Below, piece by piece: positions 18,546 through 27,046 of a DNA stretch of 64,000 bases. Each line of letters begins with the position of its first letter. The first letter of the stretch is position 1. The notes below the pieces were generated by a model. That model saw nothing but the letters and a program-made list of their open reading frames with translations, did no database searches and had not been told where the DNA came from. Source of the stretch: DATATB01 sp036268995 (GTDB taxonomy: Bacteria > Planctomycetota > Planctomycetia > Pirellulales > PNKZ01). The stretch is taken from positions 20,988 through 84,987 of the forward strand of contig DATATB010000161.1 in the NCBI GenBank assembly GCA_036268995.1, given 5' to 3'. A program made the translations under genes and the position numbers.

Positions 18546-18913
18546 GCTTTTGCCTCGTAGTGCGTGGCCAGTTCTTGCAAGGGCATCGGGCGAATTGGCA
18601 TCGCCGGTTGGATGGCGCCCCTAAGCAACGGCAGTGCCAGCCGAGGAGCGCGGCGTGCAATCGCGCCGCAAGTCGCGACTGGGCAAGCAGCTAACGACGA
18701 TTGCGTGCAAAAGCCGAGGCGGATCGTGCGGAGAGAGAAGTGCAGTTGATCAGTGGCAATCGACGTGCGAGATGCAGTCGATCGACTGCGGGCTGGGAGT
18801 CAGTGGCGAATGAGCGCCGTTAGTGGTGCCCCCTCACCCTGCCCTCTCCGCCTTCGGCCCAGGCTCAGGCCAGACAGAGGGAGAGGAGTTCGATGTGCTA
18901 TTTTTGCTCGATC
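18546..18913. other. Intergenic region with CCCTCACCC repeat at 18829-18891
   Basis: Between the small protein ending at 18914 and the membrane-protein start. Positions 18829-18891 hold the longer form of the CCCTCACCC/CTCTCC repeat, with CTTCGGCCCAGGCTCAGGCC in the middle, nearly the same as the copy at 21226-21289. I see no gene in the remainder; the membrane-protein promoter should be here. Confidence 0.55.
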
Positions 18914-19183
18914 TTAGCGCTTGCCCATGCCGAACGCGGCCGCGTCGCGGCGGCGGGCGTCGTCGATTTGGGCTGCGAAGCGCGGCATGCCGGGCAGCTC
19001 GGTGTAGAACTTGGCGCTGGGGTCGATGCCGCGCGAATCGTTCCGCTCGATGTAGGCGCGGATCGGCGGCCGGCTGCCGATATAAGGCAAGATGCCCAGC
19101 CAGATCGCGGCCACGATGGCGGCGGCGGCCAGCAGGCGAAACCATGCCCGAAGGCGGTTACTGGCCGATGGCGGCAGCGGCAT
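18914..19183 (-). CDS. Small membrane-anchored protein paired with YeiH homologue
   Basis: 89 residues from ATG 19183. One hydrophobic segment (LLAAAAIVAAIWLGILPYIG, about 18-37) anchors the N-terminus; the rest is hydrophilic with a charged tail. The gene overlaps the end of the YeiH-like gene by 26 bases on the same strand, so translation is probably coupled. No known domain is apparent. The tight link suggests a dedicated accessory of the transporter. Confidence 0.7.
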   Translation of the reverse strand: MPLPPSASNRLRAWFRLLAAAAIVAAIWLGILPYIGSRPPIRAYIERNDSRGIDPSAKFYTELPGMPRFAAQIDDARRRDAAAFGMGKR

Positions 19184-20684
19184 TGGGAAAGACCTTTTCG
19201 AACATCAGCCAGCACATGATGAAACTCAGCAGCAGATTCAATGCCTGGCCGCAGACATAGAGGATGAGCGGCTTGCCGCCGACGAAGTACTTTCGCAGTT
19301 GGCGGAAGTCGGTCTCCAGGCCGATGCTCACAAACGCCAGGCAGAAGAACCAGCCGCGCAAGACTTCCGAAGTGCCACCGATCGTGGCCGACACCATGGC
19401 CTGGCCTTCGAGGCCGCTGGACGCCACGGCCGAGAACAGCAGGGATGCGGCCAAGAAACCCAAGACAAACTTGGGAAACCGCCACCAGACTTCGAGCCAG
19501 CCCGGCCGCTGGCCTGCGGTCGAGCGCTCGACGCACGTGACCCAATACACGGCCACGCCGAAGGCCACGACGCCGATCAGGATGTTCTGGATCATCTTGA
19601 CCGTGGCGGCCACGGCCAGCGCCGTTTCGCCCAGCATTCCGCCGGCCGCAGCCACGGCCCCGGTCGAGTCGATCGTGCCGCCGATCCAGGCCCCGCCCAG
19701 GACCTGCCCCAAACCCAGCGCGCCGATGATCGGCGGCATGACCACCATCATGATTACGGTAAAGGCCAGCGACAGCCCGATCGCCAGCGACAGTTCTTCC
19801 TTCTTCGCCCGGCAGGCGGCCGCGGTGGCGATGGCGGCCGACACGCCGCAAACGGACATGTCGGCGCAGATCACCATGTTCAGCGACCGCGACGGTATCC
19901 GCAGGATGCGCTGGCCGAAGGCGTAAGTCGTGACGAGCACGATCGGCGTCACGACCCACGAGACGAAAATGCCGGGCACGCCCAGCGACAGCAGCCGGTT
20001 GAACAGAATTTCGGCCCCCAGCAGCACCAGGCCCGTCTTGATGTAGAGCTCGGTCCGCATCGCCGGCCGCAGCATGGCGGGCGTGCCCAGCGTATTGCTG
20101 ATGAGCAGCCCCACGACCAGGGCCCACAACGCGTATTCCAGGTTGTAATGCTTGATGACGTTCTGTCCGGCCAGCACATACGAGAGCACTGCCAAGGCGA
20201 ACACGACCAGGAAGGCCAGCGGAAATCCGCCGATCGGCTCGCCCATGCCGCGCAGGCCGATGCTGAACAGCACCAGCCCCACGACGAGCACGCCGATCAG
20301 ACCCGGCAGCAGATTGCGGCCGGTCTTCGAAATAAACGCTCGCGAGGGATCATCATCCCACGAGCCGAGCTTGGCGAGCCAGGGTTTCGTGGGATTAATG
20401 GCGAGCTGAGCTCGCAGTCCGTCACGCTGCTTACGGAGCTTTTCGACCGATTGCTTCTCGGCCTGCGGGTTGCGCTGCGCGGCATCGAGCCGGCTGGAGA
20501 ACTGCTCAAACTCGGCGCGCAGTTCCGCGTTGTTGTCGGGCCTGTTAAGCCAGGTTGCTCCCAAGCCGACGAGCAAGACGAGCCAGCCCAAGCAAATCGC
20601 CCAGCAGTCCTCGGAGCGAAAAAACGGCGTCTCGGAAATCACCACGGCGTCCGAGTCGGGCGGCGAAGCAGAATTCGATTCCAT
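19158..20684 (-). CDS. YeiH family putative sulfate exporter
   Basis: 508 residues with an N-terminal span (about 28-45), a soluble charged coiled-coil-like insert (about 50-120) and then ten or so spans. Family-type segments include VVGLLISNTLG, KTGLVLLGAEILF, ADMSVCGVSAAIATAAA, WIGGTIDSTGAVAAAG and MIQNILIGVVAF. YeiH (conserved hypothetical 698) proteins are predicted inner-membrane exporters of sulfate or sulfonates. At about 508 residues it is longer than typical members (about 340-350), mainly because of the N-terminal extension. The 89-residue gene overlaps its 3' end. Confidence 0.88.
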   Translation of the reverse strand: MESNSASPPDSDAVVISETPFFRSEDCWAICLGWLVLLVGLGATWLNRPDNNAELRAEFEQFSSRLDAAQRNPQAEKQSVEKLRKQRDGLRAQLAINPTKPWLAKLGSWDDDPSRAFISKTGRNLLPGLIGVLVVGLVLFSIGLRGMGEPIGGFPLAFLVVFALAVLSYVLAGQNVIKHYNLEYALWALVVGLLISNTLGTPAMLRPAMRTELYIKTGLVLLGAEILFNRLLSLGVPGIFVSWVVTPIVLVTTYAFGQRILRIPSRSLNMVICADMSVCGVSAAIATAAACRAKKEELSLAIGLSLAFTVIMMVVMPPIIGALGLGQVLGGAWIGGTIDSTGAVAAAGGMLGETALAVAATVKMIQNILIGVVAFGVAVYWVTCVERSTAGQRPGWLEVWWRFPKFVLGFLAASLLFSAVASSGLEGQAMVSATIGGTSEVLRGWFFCLAFVSIGLETDFRQLRKYFVGGKPLILYVCGQALNLLLSFIMCWLMFEKVFPNAAAAIGQ

Positions 20685-20797
20685 CCGCGGGACGTACCTT
20701 GATGGGGTTCAACAAGCGTGCGGGGAAAAACGGTCGGATTGAACGCCATGAGTATGCCCGCGTATACTCCGGCAGTCCAGCGACGATCAAACCGGGA

Positions 20798-20870
20798 GGG
20801 CGAGGCTCCTGCCGAGCCTCGATGCACACCGGCGCCGCGGGCACAGGCTCGGCAGGAGCCTCGCCGTCCC
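20798..20870. repeat. Inverted repeat with perfect 21-base arms
   Basis: The left arm at 20799-20819 (GGCGAGGCTCCTGCCGAGCC then T) and the right arm at 20845-20865 are perfect complements, separated by 25 bases. It lies between the divergent yeiH-like and lipoyl-like genes and would form a very stable hairpin. It is not followed by a T run and is probably a dispersed palindromic element. Confidence 0.8.
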
Positions 20871-20898
20871 ACACATGCTCCCGAACGCTGAGGCCACG

Positions 20899-21153
20899 AT
20901 GCACTATCCGCTGGTGTTGCCGGATTTGGGAATGGGCGATCGGCCGATCATGCTCAGCTTGTGGCTCGTGCCGGCCGGCAGCGAGGTGACCGAAGGGGAC
21001 CGGATCGTGGAAGTGCTGGCCGACGGCGTGACCGTCGATTTGCCGGCGCCGGCCAGCGGCACACTCGTGGACATTGCCGCCGGCGAAGACGATCGCATCG
21101 AAGTGGGGCAACTGCTGGCCCGCATTGAGACGCGAGCCGAGGGGCTGGATTAG
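20899..21153 (+). CDS. Stand-alone lipoyl-fold domain protein without the lipoyl lysine
   Basis: 84 residues from ATG 20899 (MHYPLVLPDLGMGD), preceded by GAGG; an upstream in-frame codon at 20875 is less likely. It spans exactly one biotinyl/lipoyl domain: LPDLGMGD, WLVPAGSEVTEGDRI and the hairpin region VEVLADGVTVDLPAPASGTL, then GQLLARIE. In lipoyl domains the hairpin reads DKA with the modified lysine; here it reads DGV, so lipoylation at the usual site is impossible. Similar lysine-free stand-alone domains may exist in other planctomycetes, but their role is not known to me. No dehydrogenase E1, E2 or E3 genes lie nearby. Confidence 0.8.
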   Translation: MHYPLVLPDLGMGDRPIMLSLWLVPAGSEVTEGDRIVEVLADGVTVDLPAPASGTLVDIAAGEDDRIEVGQLLARIETRAEGLD

Positions 21154-21180
21154 GAGGTCGGCAAAAGAGGCTCATTCTTG

Positions 21181-21289
21181 GCGCCCCCTCACCCTGCCCT
21201 CTCCCGGAGGGAGAGGAGTTAAATCCCGGCCCCTCGCCCTGCCCTCTCCGCCTTCGGCCCAGGCTCAGGCCAGGCAAGGGGAGAGGAGT
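21181..21289. repeat. Two adjacent CCCTCACCC/CTCTCC repeats
   Basis: A short copy (about 21181-21219, CCCCCTCACCCTGCCCTCTC then CCGGAGGGAGAGG) is followed at once by the longer copy (about 21226-21289, with CTTCGGCCCAGGCTCAGGCC). They fill the space between the convergent lipoyl-like and oxidoreductase genes and abut the oxidoreductase stop codon, so they may serve as a transcription end for both strands. Confidence 0.65.
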
Positions 21290-22288
21290 TTAGAGGCGGA
21301 CAACTTCGCCGGTGGCGGCCGAACGTTCGGCTGCCGTGACCGCTTCCACGGCGGCTCGGGCTTCGAGCGGAGTGACGACCGTCGGGCGGACGTCGCGCGC
21401 CACGCAATCGAGAAAGTAGGCCAGCTCCGCTCGCAAGGCCCCGCCGATCTCGCCGTGTACCTGCGGCCAGTACAGCGTGTCGGGGCAATCGACGCCCGCG
21501 GCCGTTTGCACGACCAGGTTCGTGTCGCCGCCGTGCACGTAGATGGCGCCCGCGGTGCCGATAATTTCGAGTTGCTCGTGAATGCGAAACGGCGTGCCAT
21601 CCGGCAGGCACCAGACATCTTCGATCACGCCGATGGCCCCGCCGGCGAAGCGGTACATGGCCCAGCCCAAGTCCGGGTGCTTGAGGTGCCGCGTGCTGTG
21701 CGTCAGCGCGTAGGCCGATTCGATGCGCTGGCCGGAAATCCACAACATCAGGTCGGTATCGTGAACGCCGTCGCCCAGCAGCGGCCCGATCTTATCGAGC
21801 ACGCTGGCGCTGCGCGCGGCCGGAATGTTGCGCCGCGCGTACATCGACACGACCTGCCCGATCTCGCCGGCCGCGACCCGCTGTTTGGCAATTGCATAGC
21901 GCGGATTGAAACGGCAGATATGCCCGACCATCAGAATCCGGCGGGCGCGCTCGGCGGCCTCGATCATGCGATCGCAGTCGGCCACGCTGGCGGCCAGCGG
22001 CTTTTCGACCAGCACGTGCTTACCGGCCTCGAGCGCCGCGAGCGTCGGAGCCAGGTGATCGTCGACGTGGGTGGTGATGCTGACCGCTTCGATGCCCGGA
22101 TCGGCCAGCAACTCGCAGTAATCGCGATAGTGGTGCACCACGTTCAAGCGGTCGGCCAGTTCGCGGCGGCGCTGGTCGTCGCGAGTGCACAGCGCGCGGA
22201 GATCGGCCCCGGCCAACGACGCGAGGACCTCGGCGTGTTTTTCGCCGAAGAATCCCAAGCCGATCACGCCATAGCCGATTCGTCGCAT
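21290..22288 (-). CDS. Gfo/Idh/MocA family oxidoreductase
   Basis: 332 residues from ATG 22288 (MRRIGYGVIGLGFFGEKHA); an upstream in-frame start at 22312 is less likely. The N-terminal Rossmann fold has GVIGLGFFG and the family EKPLA motif; the C-terminal domain carries GDGVHDTDLM, the usual position of catalytic Asp/His. The family oxidises or reduces sugars and cyclitols with NAD(P). There is no signal peptide, so it is cytoplasmic, unlike many secreted planctomycete homologues. It lies close to the RraA-like gene on the same strand (gap 71 bases with a repeat), so the two may be co-transcribed. The substrate is unknown. Confidence 0.9.
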   Translation of the reverse strand: MRRIGYGVIGLGFFGEKHAEVLASLAGADLRALCTRDDQRRRELADRLNVVHHYRDYCELLADPGIEAVSITTHVDDHLAPTLAALEAGKHVLVEKPLAASVADCDRMIEAAERARRILMVGHICRFNPRYAIAKQRVAAGEIGQVVSMYARRNIPAARSASVLDKIGPLLGDGVHDTDLMLWISGQRIESAYALTHSTRHLKHPDLGWAMYRFAGGAIGVIEDVWCLPDGTPFRIHEQLEIIGTAGAIYVHGGDTNLVVQTAAGVDCPDTLYWPQVHGEIGGALRAELAYFLDCVARDVRPTVVTPLEARAAVEAVTAAERSAATGEVVRL

Positions 22289-22303
22289 CGCGTGAGTGCT
22301 CCG

Positions 22304-22345
22304 ACCCCTCACCCCCGGCCCGCTCCCACAAGGGGCGAGGGGAGG
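22304..22345. repeat. CCCTCACCC-type intergenic repeat
   Basis: GACCCCTCACCCCCGGCCCG then CTCCCACAAGGGGCGAGGGG forms a short imperfect hairpin between the RraA-like and oxidoreductase genes; related to the copies near 5229, 9011, 18829, 21181 and 59693. Confidence 0.6.
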
Positions 22346-22359
22346 AATGCGACGTGCCC

Positions 22360-23088
22360 TCAGCAGTTCTTCTTCGCCCGCTCGGTCAGTTTTTTGACGA
22401 CGGCGGCAAACTCGTCGCGTGCGGCCTTGAGCCCGGCCGCCGTTTTACTGCCTTGGCCGCGAACGTAGTTCAGCACGATGCCCTCGGCGGCAATGAACTC
22501 TTCGCCAATGTCGGCCACGGCACACGCAACGTTGGGCGGAATGCTGGTCACGCCGTTGGCGTCGCCGTGCAGCAAATCGCCCTGGTGTACGGTCATGCCG
22601 CCGACACGCACCGGCAAGCCCAAGTGCAGAATATGGCAATAGGCGTGCGAGCAGATCGTGCCACTGGTGAAGACCGGATAATTGATGGCCCGCACCTGCT
22701 CCAGGTCGCGGCCGGCACCGGAGGTGATCAGCCCGGTCGAGCCAAAGCCCTTGTAGACGCTGCACATCACCTCGCCGAAGGTGGCGGCCACCGGGGGATC
22801 GTCCAGGTCCTGGAATACGACGACGGCCGGGCCGGGCAGCGCGGCGAACTGCTCGAGCTGCTGATCCATCGTGCCGTAGGCATTTCCGGCCGGCGGAGCA
22901 CAATCGCTGCGAAAGGCGGCCGTGGCGGCGAACCCCACCATTGGCGGCAGCGTGGGAAAGTTCGCCTTGATGCGGCCGTCCATGTAGCCCCGGTTTCGCG
23001 GGCAGACGTCGAACAGCTCGATGATGTTGCAGATCGTGGGCGTATCGAACTTCGCCAGCTTGGCGAGCGTTTCAGCAGAGATGGGCAT
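22360..23088 (-). CDS. RraA family protein (HMG/CHA aldolase-like)
   Basis: 242 residues from ATG 23088 (MPISAETLAK); an in-frame start further upstream reads into the repeat region. Family motifs are visible: FDTPTICNIIE at the N-terminus, GRDLEQVRAINYPVFTSG in mid-protein and GDLLHGDANGV, which supplies the divalent-metal ligands in the aldolase members. RraA-fold proteins are either 4-hydroxy-4-methyl-2-oxoglutarate aldolases or RNase E inhibitors; the metal motif favours the aldolase type. It neighbours the oxidoreductase on the same strand and is divergent from lutA. The precise substrate is not clear. Confidence 0.85.
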   Translation of the reverse strand: MPISAETLAKLAKFDTPTICNIIELFDVCPRNRGYMDGRIKANFPTLPPMVGFAATAAFRSDCAPPAGNAYGTMDQQLEQFAALPGPAVVVFQDLDDPPVAATFGEVMCSVYKGFGSTGLITSGAGRDLEQVRAINYPVFTSGTICSHAYCHILHLGLPVRVGGMTVHQGDLLHGDANGVTSIPPNVACAVADIGEEFIAAEGIVLNYVRGQGSKTAAGLKAARDEFAAVVKKLTERAKKNC

Positions 23089-23195
23089 CGGTCGATCCTG
23101 GCCGGAGGTCGTAGTTAGCAGGGGAGCCGCGGGAAGCGTGGCAGGCCCAATCCGCACACCCTACCAGCCCCACGGCCCCAGTCAACCGGCAGCGT

Positions 23196-23280
23196 ACCGT
23201 AGGCATCCCGCTCCGCCGGGATGCCCGGGGGCGGGCCTCCGGCCCTTTTCATCTCGGCGGAGCGAGATGTCTACGGTGTT
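23196..23280. repeat. Inverted-repeat element between rraA-like gene and lutA
   Basis: ACCGTAGGCATCCCGCTCCG then CCGGGATGCC on the left pairs with CATCTCGGCGGAGCGAGATG then TCTACGGTG on the right; the centre CCCGGGGGCGGGCCTCCGGC is itself GC-rich. It is the same family as 10073-10158. It occupies most of the divergent promoter space for the rraA-like gene and lutA. Confidence 0.7.
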
Positions 23281-23351
23281 ACAGCCTGCGGCGACTGATA
23301 TAATACTTACTTTGCCTGCCCGCCACTGTCTTGTCCGGCCCCGCCAGAGCA

Positions 23352-24098
23352 ATGTCGCGAACTGCCCTGTTCATTCCCTGCTATATCGACCAGCTCTATC
23401 CGCAAGTCGGATTGGCGACGCTCGAAATTCTCGAGCGCTACGGCGTCCAGTGCGAGTTTCCGGCCAGCCAGACCTGCTGCGGCCAGCCGATGGCCAACAC
23501 TGGCTGCGACCGCGATGCCGAGCCGCTGGCCCGCAAGTTTGTCGACGTGTTCGGCGGCTACGACGCGGTGGTTTGTCCCTCGGGCAGTTGCGTGGCGATG
23601 GTGCGGCATCATTACGACCATTACCTGGCGGGCAATGCCGAATTCGAGCGGCTCAAGCCGCGCGTGTTCGAGCTGTGCGAATACCTGGGCGACGTGCTGG
23701 GCATCGAACGCATCGAAGGCCGTTTTCCGCACAAGGTGGGCCTGCACCAAAGCTGCCACGGCCTGCGCGAGCTGCGGCTGGGCAGTTCGAGCGAACGCGT
23801 CGTGCCGCAGTACAACAAGGTCCGGCGGCTGCTCGAGTCGCTGGAGGGCATCGAGTTCGCCCAGCTCGCGCGGGCCGACGAATGCTGTGGGTTCGGCGGC
23901 ACCTTTGCCGTCAACGAAGAGGCCGTGTCGTGCATGATGGGCGACGATCGCCTCCGCGACCATCAGCAGGCCGGCACCGAAGTGCTCACCGGCAACGACA
24001 TGTCGTGCCTGATGCACCTCGACGGCTTGCTCCGCCGCCAGGGGCACAAGATGCGGGTCATGCACGTCGCCGAAATCCTGGCCGGAGCCGCAAGGTAG
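23352..24098 (+). CDS. lutA: LutA, iron-sulfur subunit of L-lactate oxidation complex
   Basis: 248 residues from ATG 23352 (MSRTALFIPCYIDQL). It has two copies of the cysteine-rich CCG domain: Cys-Cys in SQTCCGQPMANTG near 41-43 and in DECCGFGGTF, plus conserved HQSCHGLREL. LutA/YkgE proteins form with LutB and LutC the cytoplasmic LutABC complex, which oxidises L-lactate to pyruvate. lutB and lutC follow on the same strand, but a 152-base gap holding an inverted repeat separates lutA from lutB. Confidence 0.92.
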   Translation: MSRTALFIPCYIDQLYPQVGLATLEILERYGVQCEFPASQTCCGQPMANTGCDRDAEPLARKFVDVFGGYDAVVCPSGSCVAMVRHHYDHYLAGNAEFERLKPRVFELCEYLGDVLGIERIEGRFPHKVGLHQSCHGLRELRLGSSSERVVPQYNKVRRLLESLEGIEFAQLARADECCGFGGTFAVNEEAVSCMMGDDRLRDHQQAGTEVLTGNDMSCLMHLDGLLRRQGHKMRVMHVAEILAGAAR

Positions 24099-24130
24099 TG
24101 CTGAATCTCAGCGAGATGAAGTTTGCTATT

Positions 24131-24212
24131 GGGTGCCACTGTTGGCTTGTCCAGCAGTGTTGTGCGGCACCGAACGAGCCCCGCACTGCTGGACGAGCCA
24201 GCAGTGGCACCC
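24131..24212. repeat. Inverted repeat inserted between lutA and lutB
   Basis: Left arm 24131-24159 begins GGGTGCCACTGTTGGCTTGT; right arm 24184-24212 ends GAGCCAGCAGTGGCACCC. The 29-base arms pair with a few mismatches around a 24-base loop. The same arms, with a longer different loop, occur at 35133-35266. The element has no coding capacity. Confidence 0.8.
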
Positions 24213-24250
24213 CGACACGTCCACGCAACTAAAGAATCGCAACCCTCTTG

Positions 24251-25627
24251 ATGCACGCTGCCACCGATCATCCGGCCCAGGCCGAAAAATTCGTCGCCGA
24301 CTTGCCGCGAGCCCATTGGCATGACGGCGCCCTGTGGTTCGTGCGAGCCAAACGCGACAAGGCGGCCCAATCGCTGGCCGAGTGGGAATCGCTCCGCGAG
24401 ACGGCCGGCCGCATCAAGTCCGACGTGATCGCGCACCTGGCCGATTACCTGGAACAGTTCGAGCAGAACGCCACGCGGCTGGGCGCTCGCGTGCATTGGG
24501 CCCGCGACGCGGCCGAGCACAACCAGATCGTGCTGGGGATCTTGCAAGCGCACGCGGTGCAGCGGGTCGTCAAAAGCAAGTCGATGCTCACCGAAGAGTG
24601 CCACTTGAATCCATTTCTCCAGGAGCACGGCATCGACGTGGTCGATACCGACTTGGGCGAGCGGATCGTGCAACTGGCCGGCGAGCCGCCCAGCCATATC
24701 GTGCTGCCCGCAATTCATAAGAAAAAAGAGGACGTCGGCCACCTGTTCGAGAAATTTCTGGGCACCGAAGCCGGCCGCTACGAACCGAGCTACCTGGCCG
24801 AAGTGGCCCGGGCCCATCTGCGCGAAAAGTTCATGCAGGCCGATGCCGGGCTGACCGGTGTGAACTTCGCCATTGCCGAAACCGGCGGCTTTGTCGTCTG
24901 CACCAACGAGGGCAACGCCGATCTGGGCGTCTCGCTGCCCAAGCTGCACATCGCCTCGATGGGCATTGAAAAGCTGATCCCCCGCGCGGCCGACTTGGGC
25001 GTGTTCTTGCGGCTGCTGGCCCGCTCGGCAACGGGGCAGCCGATCACCACGTATTCGTCTCACTTTCACGGCCCGCTTGCCGGCGGCGAGCTGCACATCG
25101 TGCTCGTGGACAACGGCCGCTCGGAGATTCTGGCTAGCGACGAGTTTCGCCGCTCGCTGCACTGCATCCGCTGCGGCGCGTGCATGAACACATGCCCCGT
25201 CTATCGCCGCAGCGGCGGTCACAGCTACGGCTCGACGGTGCCCGGCCCGATCGGCTCGATCCTGGCTCCCGCACGCGACGCGAAGGCGCACGGCAGCCTG
25301 CCGTTTGCGTGTAGCCTGTGCGGCTCGTGTACCGATGTTTGCCCGGTGAAGATCGACCTGCACCATCAATTGCTCGCCTGGCGGGGCGAAATCGGGCGCC
25401 GCGGGCTACTCGCGCCCGGCAAGCGGGTATCGATGAAACTCGCGAGCTTCGTGCTGCGAAACACGCGCATCTATGAGGCCGCCGGCCGGATCGCCCGCTG
25501 GTTGGTGCCGAAGCTGCCGCGTTTCCTGGTCCACAATCGCTTCAACGCCTGGGGGCGGCAGCGCGAAATGCCGCAGTTCCCCAAGGAAAGCTTCCGCGAA
25601 CTTTATCGCCGCCGTAAACAGCAGTAA
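24251..25627 (+). CDS. lutB: LutB, iron-sulfur subunit of L-lactate oxidation complex
   Basis: 458 residues from ATG 24251 (a TTG directly precedes it). The N-terminal two thirds are the LUD domain (SKSMLTEECHLNPFL, NFAIAETGGFVVCTNEGNAD), followed by two 4Fe-4S motifs, CIRCGACMNTCP and CSLCGSCTDVCP, and a basic C-terminal tail. It carries electrons within the LutABC complex. lutC starts two bases after its stop, so the two are tightly coupled. Confidence 0.93.
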   Translation: MHAATDHPAQAEKFVADLPRAHWHDGALWFVRAKRDKAAQSLAEWESLRETAGRIKSDVIAHLADYLEQFEQNATRLGARVHWARDAAEHNQIVLGILQAHAVQRVVKSKSMLTEECHLNPFLQEHGIDVVDTDLGERIVQLAGEPPSHIVLPAIHKKKEDVGHLFEKFLGTEAGRYEPSYLAEVARAHLREKFMQADAGLTGVNFAIAETGGFVVCTNEGNADLGVSLPKLHIASMGIEKLIPRAADLGVFLRLLARSATGQPITTYSSHFHGPLAGGELHIVLVDNGRSEILASDEFRRSLHCIRCGACMNTCPVYRRSGGHSYGSTVPGPIGSILAPARDAKAHGSLPFACSLCGSCTDVCPVKIDLHHQLLAWRGEIGRRGLLAPGKRVSMKLASFVLRNTRIYEAAGRIARWLVPKLPRFLVHNRFNAWGRQREMPQFPKESFRELYRRRKQQ

Positions 25628-25629
25628 CG

Positions 25630-26229
25630 ATGAGCAGCAAGCAGACCATCCTCGGCGCGATTCGGCGGCATCAGCCCGTGGTGCGGATCGCCAACGGCGA
25701 ACCGGCGCCCGAATTCTCGCCCACCACGTATGCCGACCCAGTGGAGCAGTTCGCCCGAGTGCTGGCCGAAGTGGGCGGGCATTGCGTCAATGTTGCCGAT
25801 GCGGCCGCGGCCAATGCGCTGCTCGAGCAAATGCCGGTGTGGACTGCCGGCCGCAAGCGCATCTCGCTCGTGCCCGGCATCGGCAACTCGACCTTCGACC
25901 TGGCAGCCGTGGCCGATCCGCACGAGTTGGAAGACGTGGACATGGCAATTGCGCCGGGCGAATTCGCCGTGGCCGAGAACGGCGCCGTATGGGTTACCGA
26001 TCGCCAAGTCCGCCAGCGGGCGATCTTTTTCATCCCGCAGCACCTTGCGCTCGTCGTGCCGCGAGAACAGCTCGTACACAATATGCACGAAGCTTACCGC
26101 CGGCTGGCTTTCGACGGCCCCGGGTTTGGCGTCTTCGTTTCCGGCCCCAGCAAGACGGCCGACATCGAGCAATCGCTCGTGATCGGTGCGCACGGGCCTC
26201 GATCGTTGACGGTGATGCTGATAGGCTGA
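25630..26229 (+). CDS. lutC: LutC/YkgG family LUD-domain protein
   Basis: 199 residues with the LUD fold and the family C-terminal motif SGPSKTADIEQSLVIGAHGP before SLTVMLIG. It is the third component of the lactate oxidation complex. Start ATG 25630, two bases after the lutB stop. The N-terminal part (MSSKQTILGAIRR) matches LutC starts. No lactate permease or LutR-type regulator is visible next to the operon. Confidence 0.92.
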   Translation: MSSKQTILGAIRRHQPVVRIANGEPAPEFSPTTYADPVEQFARVLAEVGGHCVNVADAAAANALLEQMPVWTAGRKRISLVPGIGNSTFDLAAVADPHELEDVDMAIAPGEFAVAENGAVWVTDRQVRQRAIFFIPQHLALVVPREQLVHNMHEAYRRLAFDGPGFGVFVSGPSKTADIEQSLVIGAHGPRSLTVMLIG

Positions 26230-26398
26230 ATCGGCGGCTGGTGCAGGAGGCGCCTTAGACCTGCCTCAAATCGATGCCGCGCACGGTCGTAAACGAAGCG
26301 GCTGTGTTGATTTTTTTGGCGGTGTGTCACCGATTGCGGCGTGTTACGCACGCATGCGTGCATGACCCACGAGTGTGGGCGCGATCCGGGGAGCGGCG

Positions 26399-27046
26399 AT
26401 GGCTGTTGAATTCGGCCCAAGATCAACGACCGATTGGACTCACAGCGACAAGATGGTCGACTGGCTCGACAACTCGACGAACGACCGCAGGAAGGTCAGC
26501 CGGTGTCTTTCGAAGGCGACGTGCGAAGCGCACATGCAGGCGTTTCTGCAGAGGAACCCACGCTGCCTGATTAATCACCTCGGCGGCGGACATGGCCGGT
26601 GGGTGTTGCCCCAATTCCGACTCGGGTCCGAATTCGTCGCGGACTTCATCATCGGCGAGAAGCATTCCTTCGGCCATGAGTGGCAGCTGGTCGAGCTCGA
26701 ATGCCCGACCAAAAAGATGTTCAATAAGAGCGGTACACCGTCGGCCACGCTGAATCACGCTATCCGACAGATCGAGGACTGGCGCAACTGGCTGCTCACG
26801 AATCAGAACTACGCAGCAAGGGCCGCGCGCGACGGCGGGCTGGGGCTTACTGACATCGTGGGCCAATGCTCGGGGTTGATACTGCTCGGTCGAAGGCGCG
26901 ATTTGTCGGACGAGACGAATGCGCGTCGCCGTCAGATGATGCGGACTCTCAACATGCAGATTCGCACGTACGATTTTCTCGCTGCGATCGGGTCGGGCGT
27001 CCCGATATCGGCCAGCCTCAATCATCTCGGCCGGCACGGCACCTAG
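26399..27046 (+). CDS. Shedu-like DUF4263 nuclease-domain protein
   Basis: 215 residues from ATG 26399 (MAVEFGPRSTTDW) with GGGGAG just upstream; a GTG at 26375 is less likely. The DUF4263 core is recognisable: AFLQRNPRCLINHL, SEFVADFIIG (Asp), WQLVELECPTKKMFNKSG (Glu) and LNHAIRQIEDWRNWL. This resembles the PD-(D/E)xK domain of SduA, the single-protein Shedu anti-phage system. The third catalytic position reads ELEC rather than ELK; I recall that ELE/ELES forms are common in this family, but this is from memory. It is shorter than many SduA proteins (about 370-400 residues) and appears to be core domain only. It stands alone, with no other defence genes beside it. Confidence 0.75.
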   Translation: MAVEFGPRSTTDWTHSDKMVDWLDNSTNDRRKVSRCLSKATCEAHMQAFLQRNPRCLINHLGGGHGRWVLPQFRLGSEFVADFIIGEKHSFGHEWQLVELECPTKKMFNKSGTPSATLNHAIRQIEDWRNWLLTNQNYAARAARDGGLGLTDIVGQCSGLILLGRRRDLSDETNARRRQMMRTLNMQIRTYDFLAAIGSGVPISASLNHLGRHGT

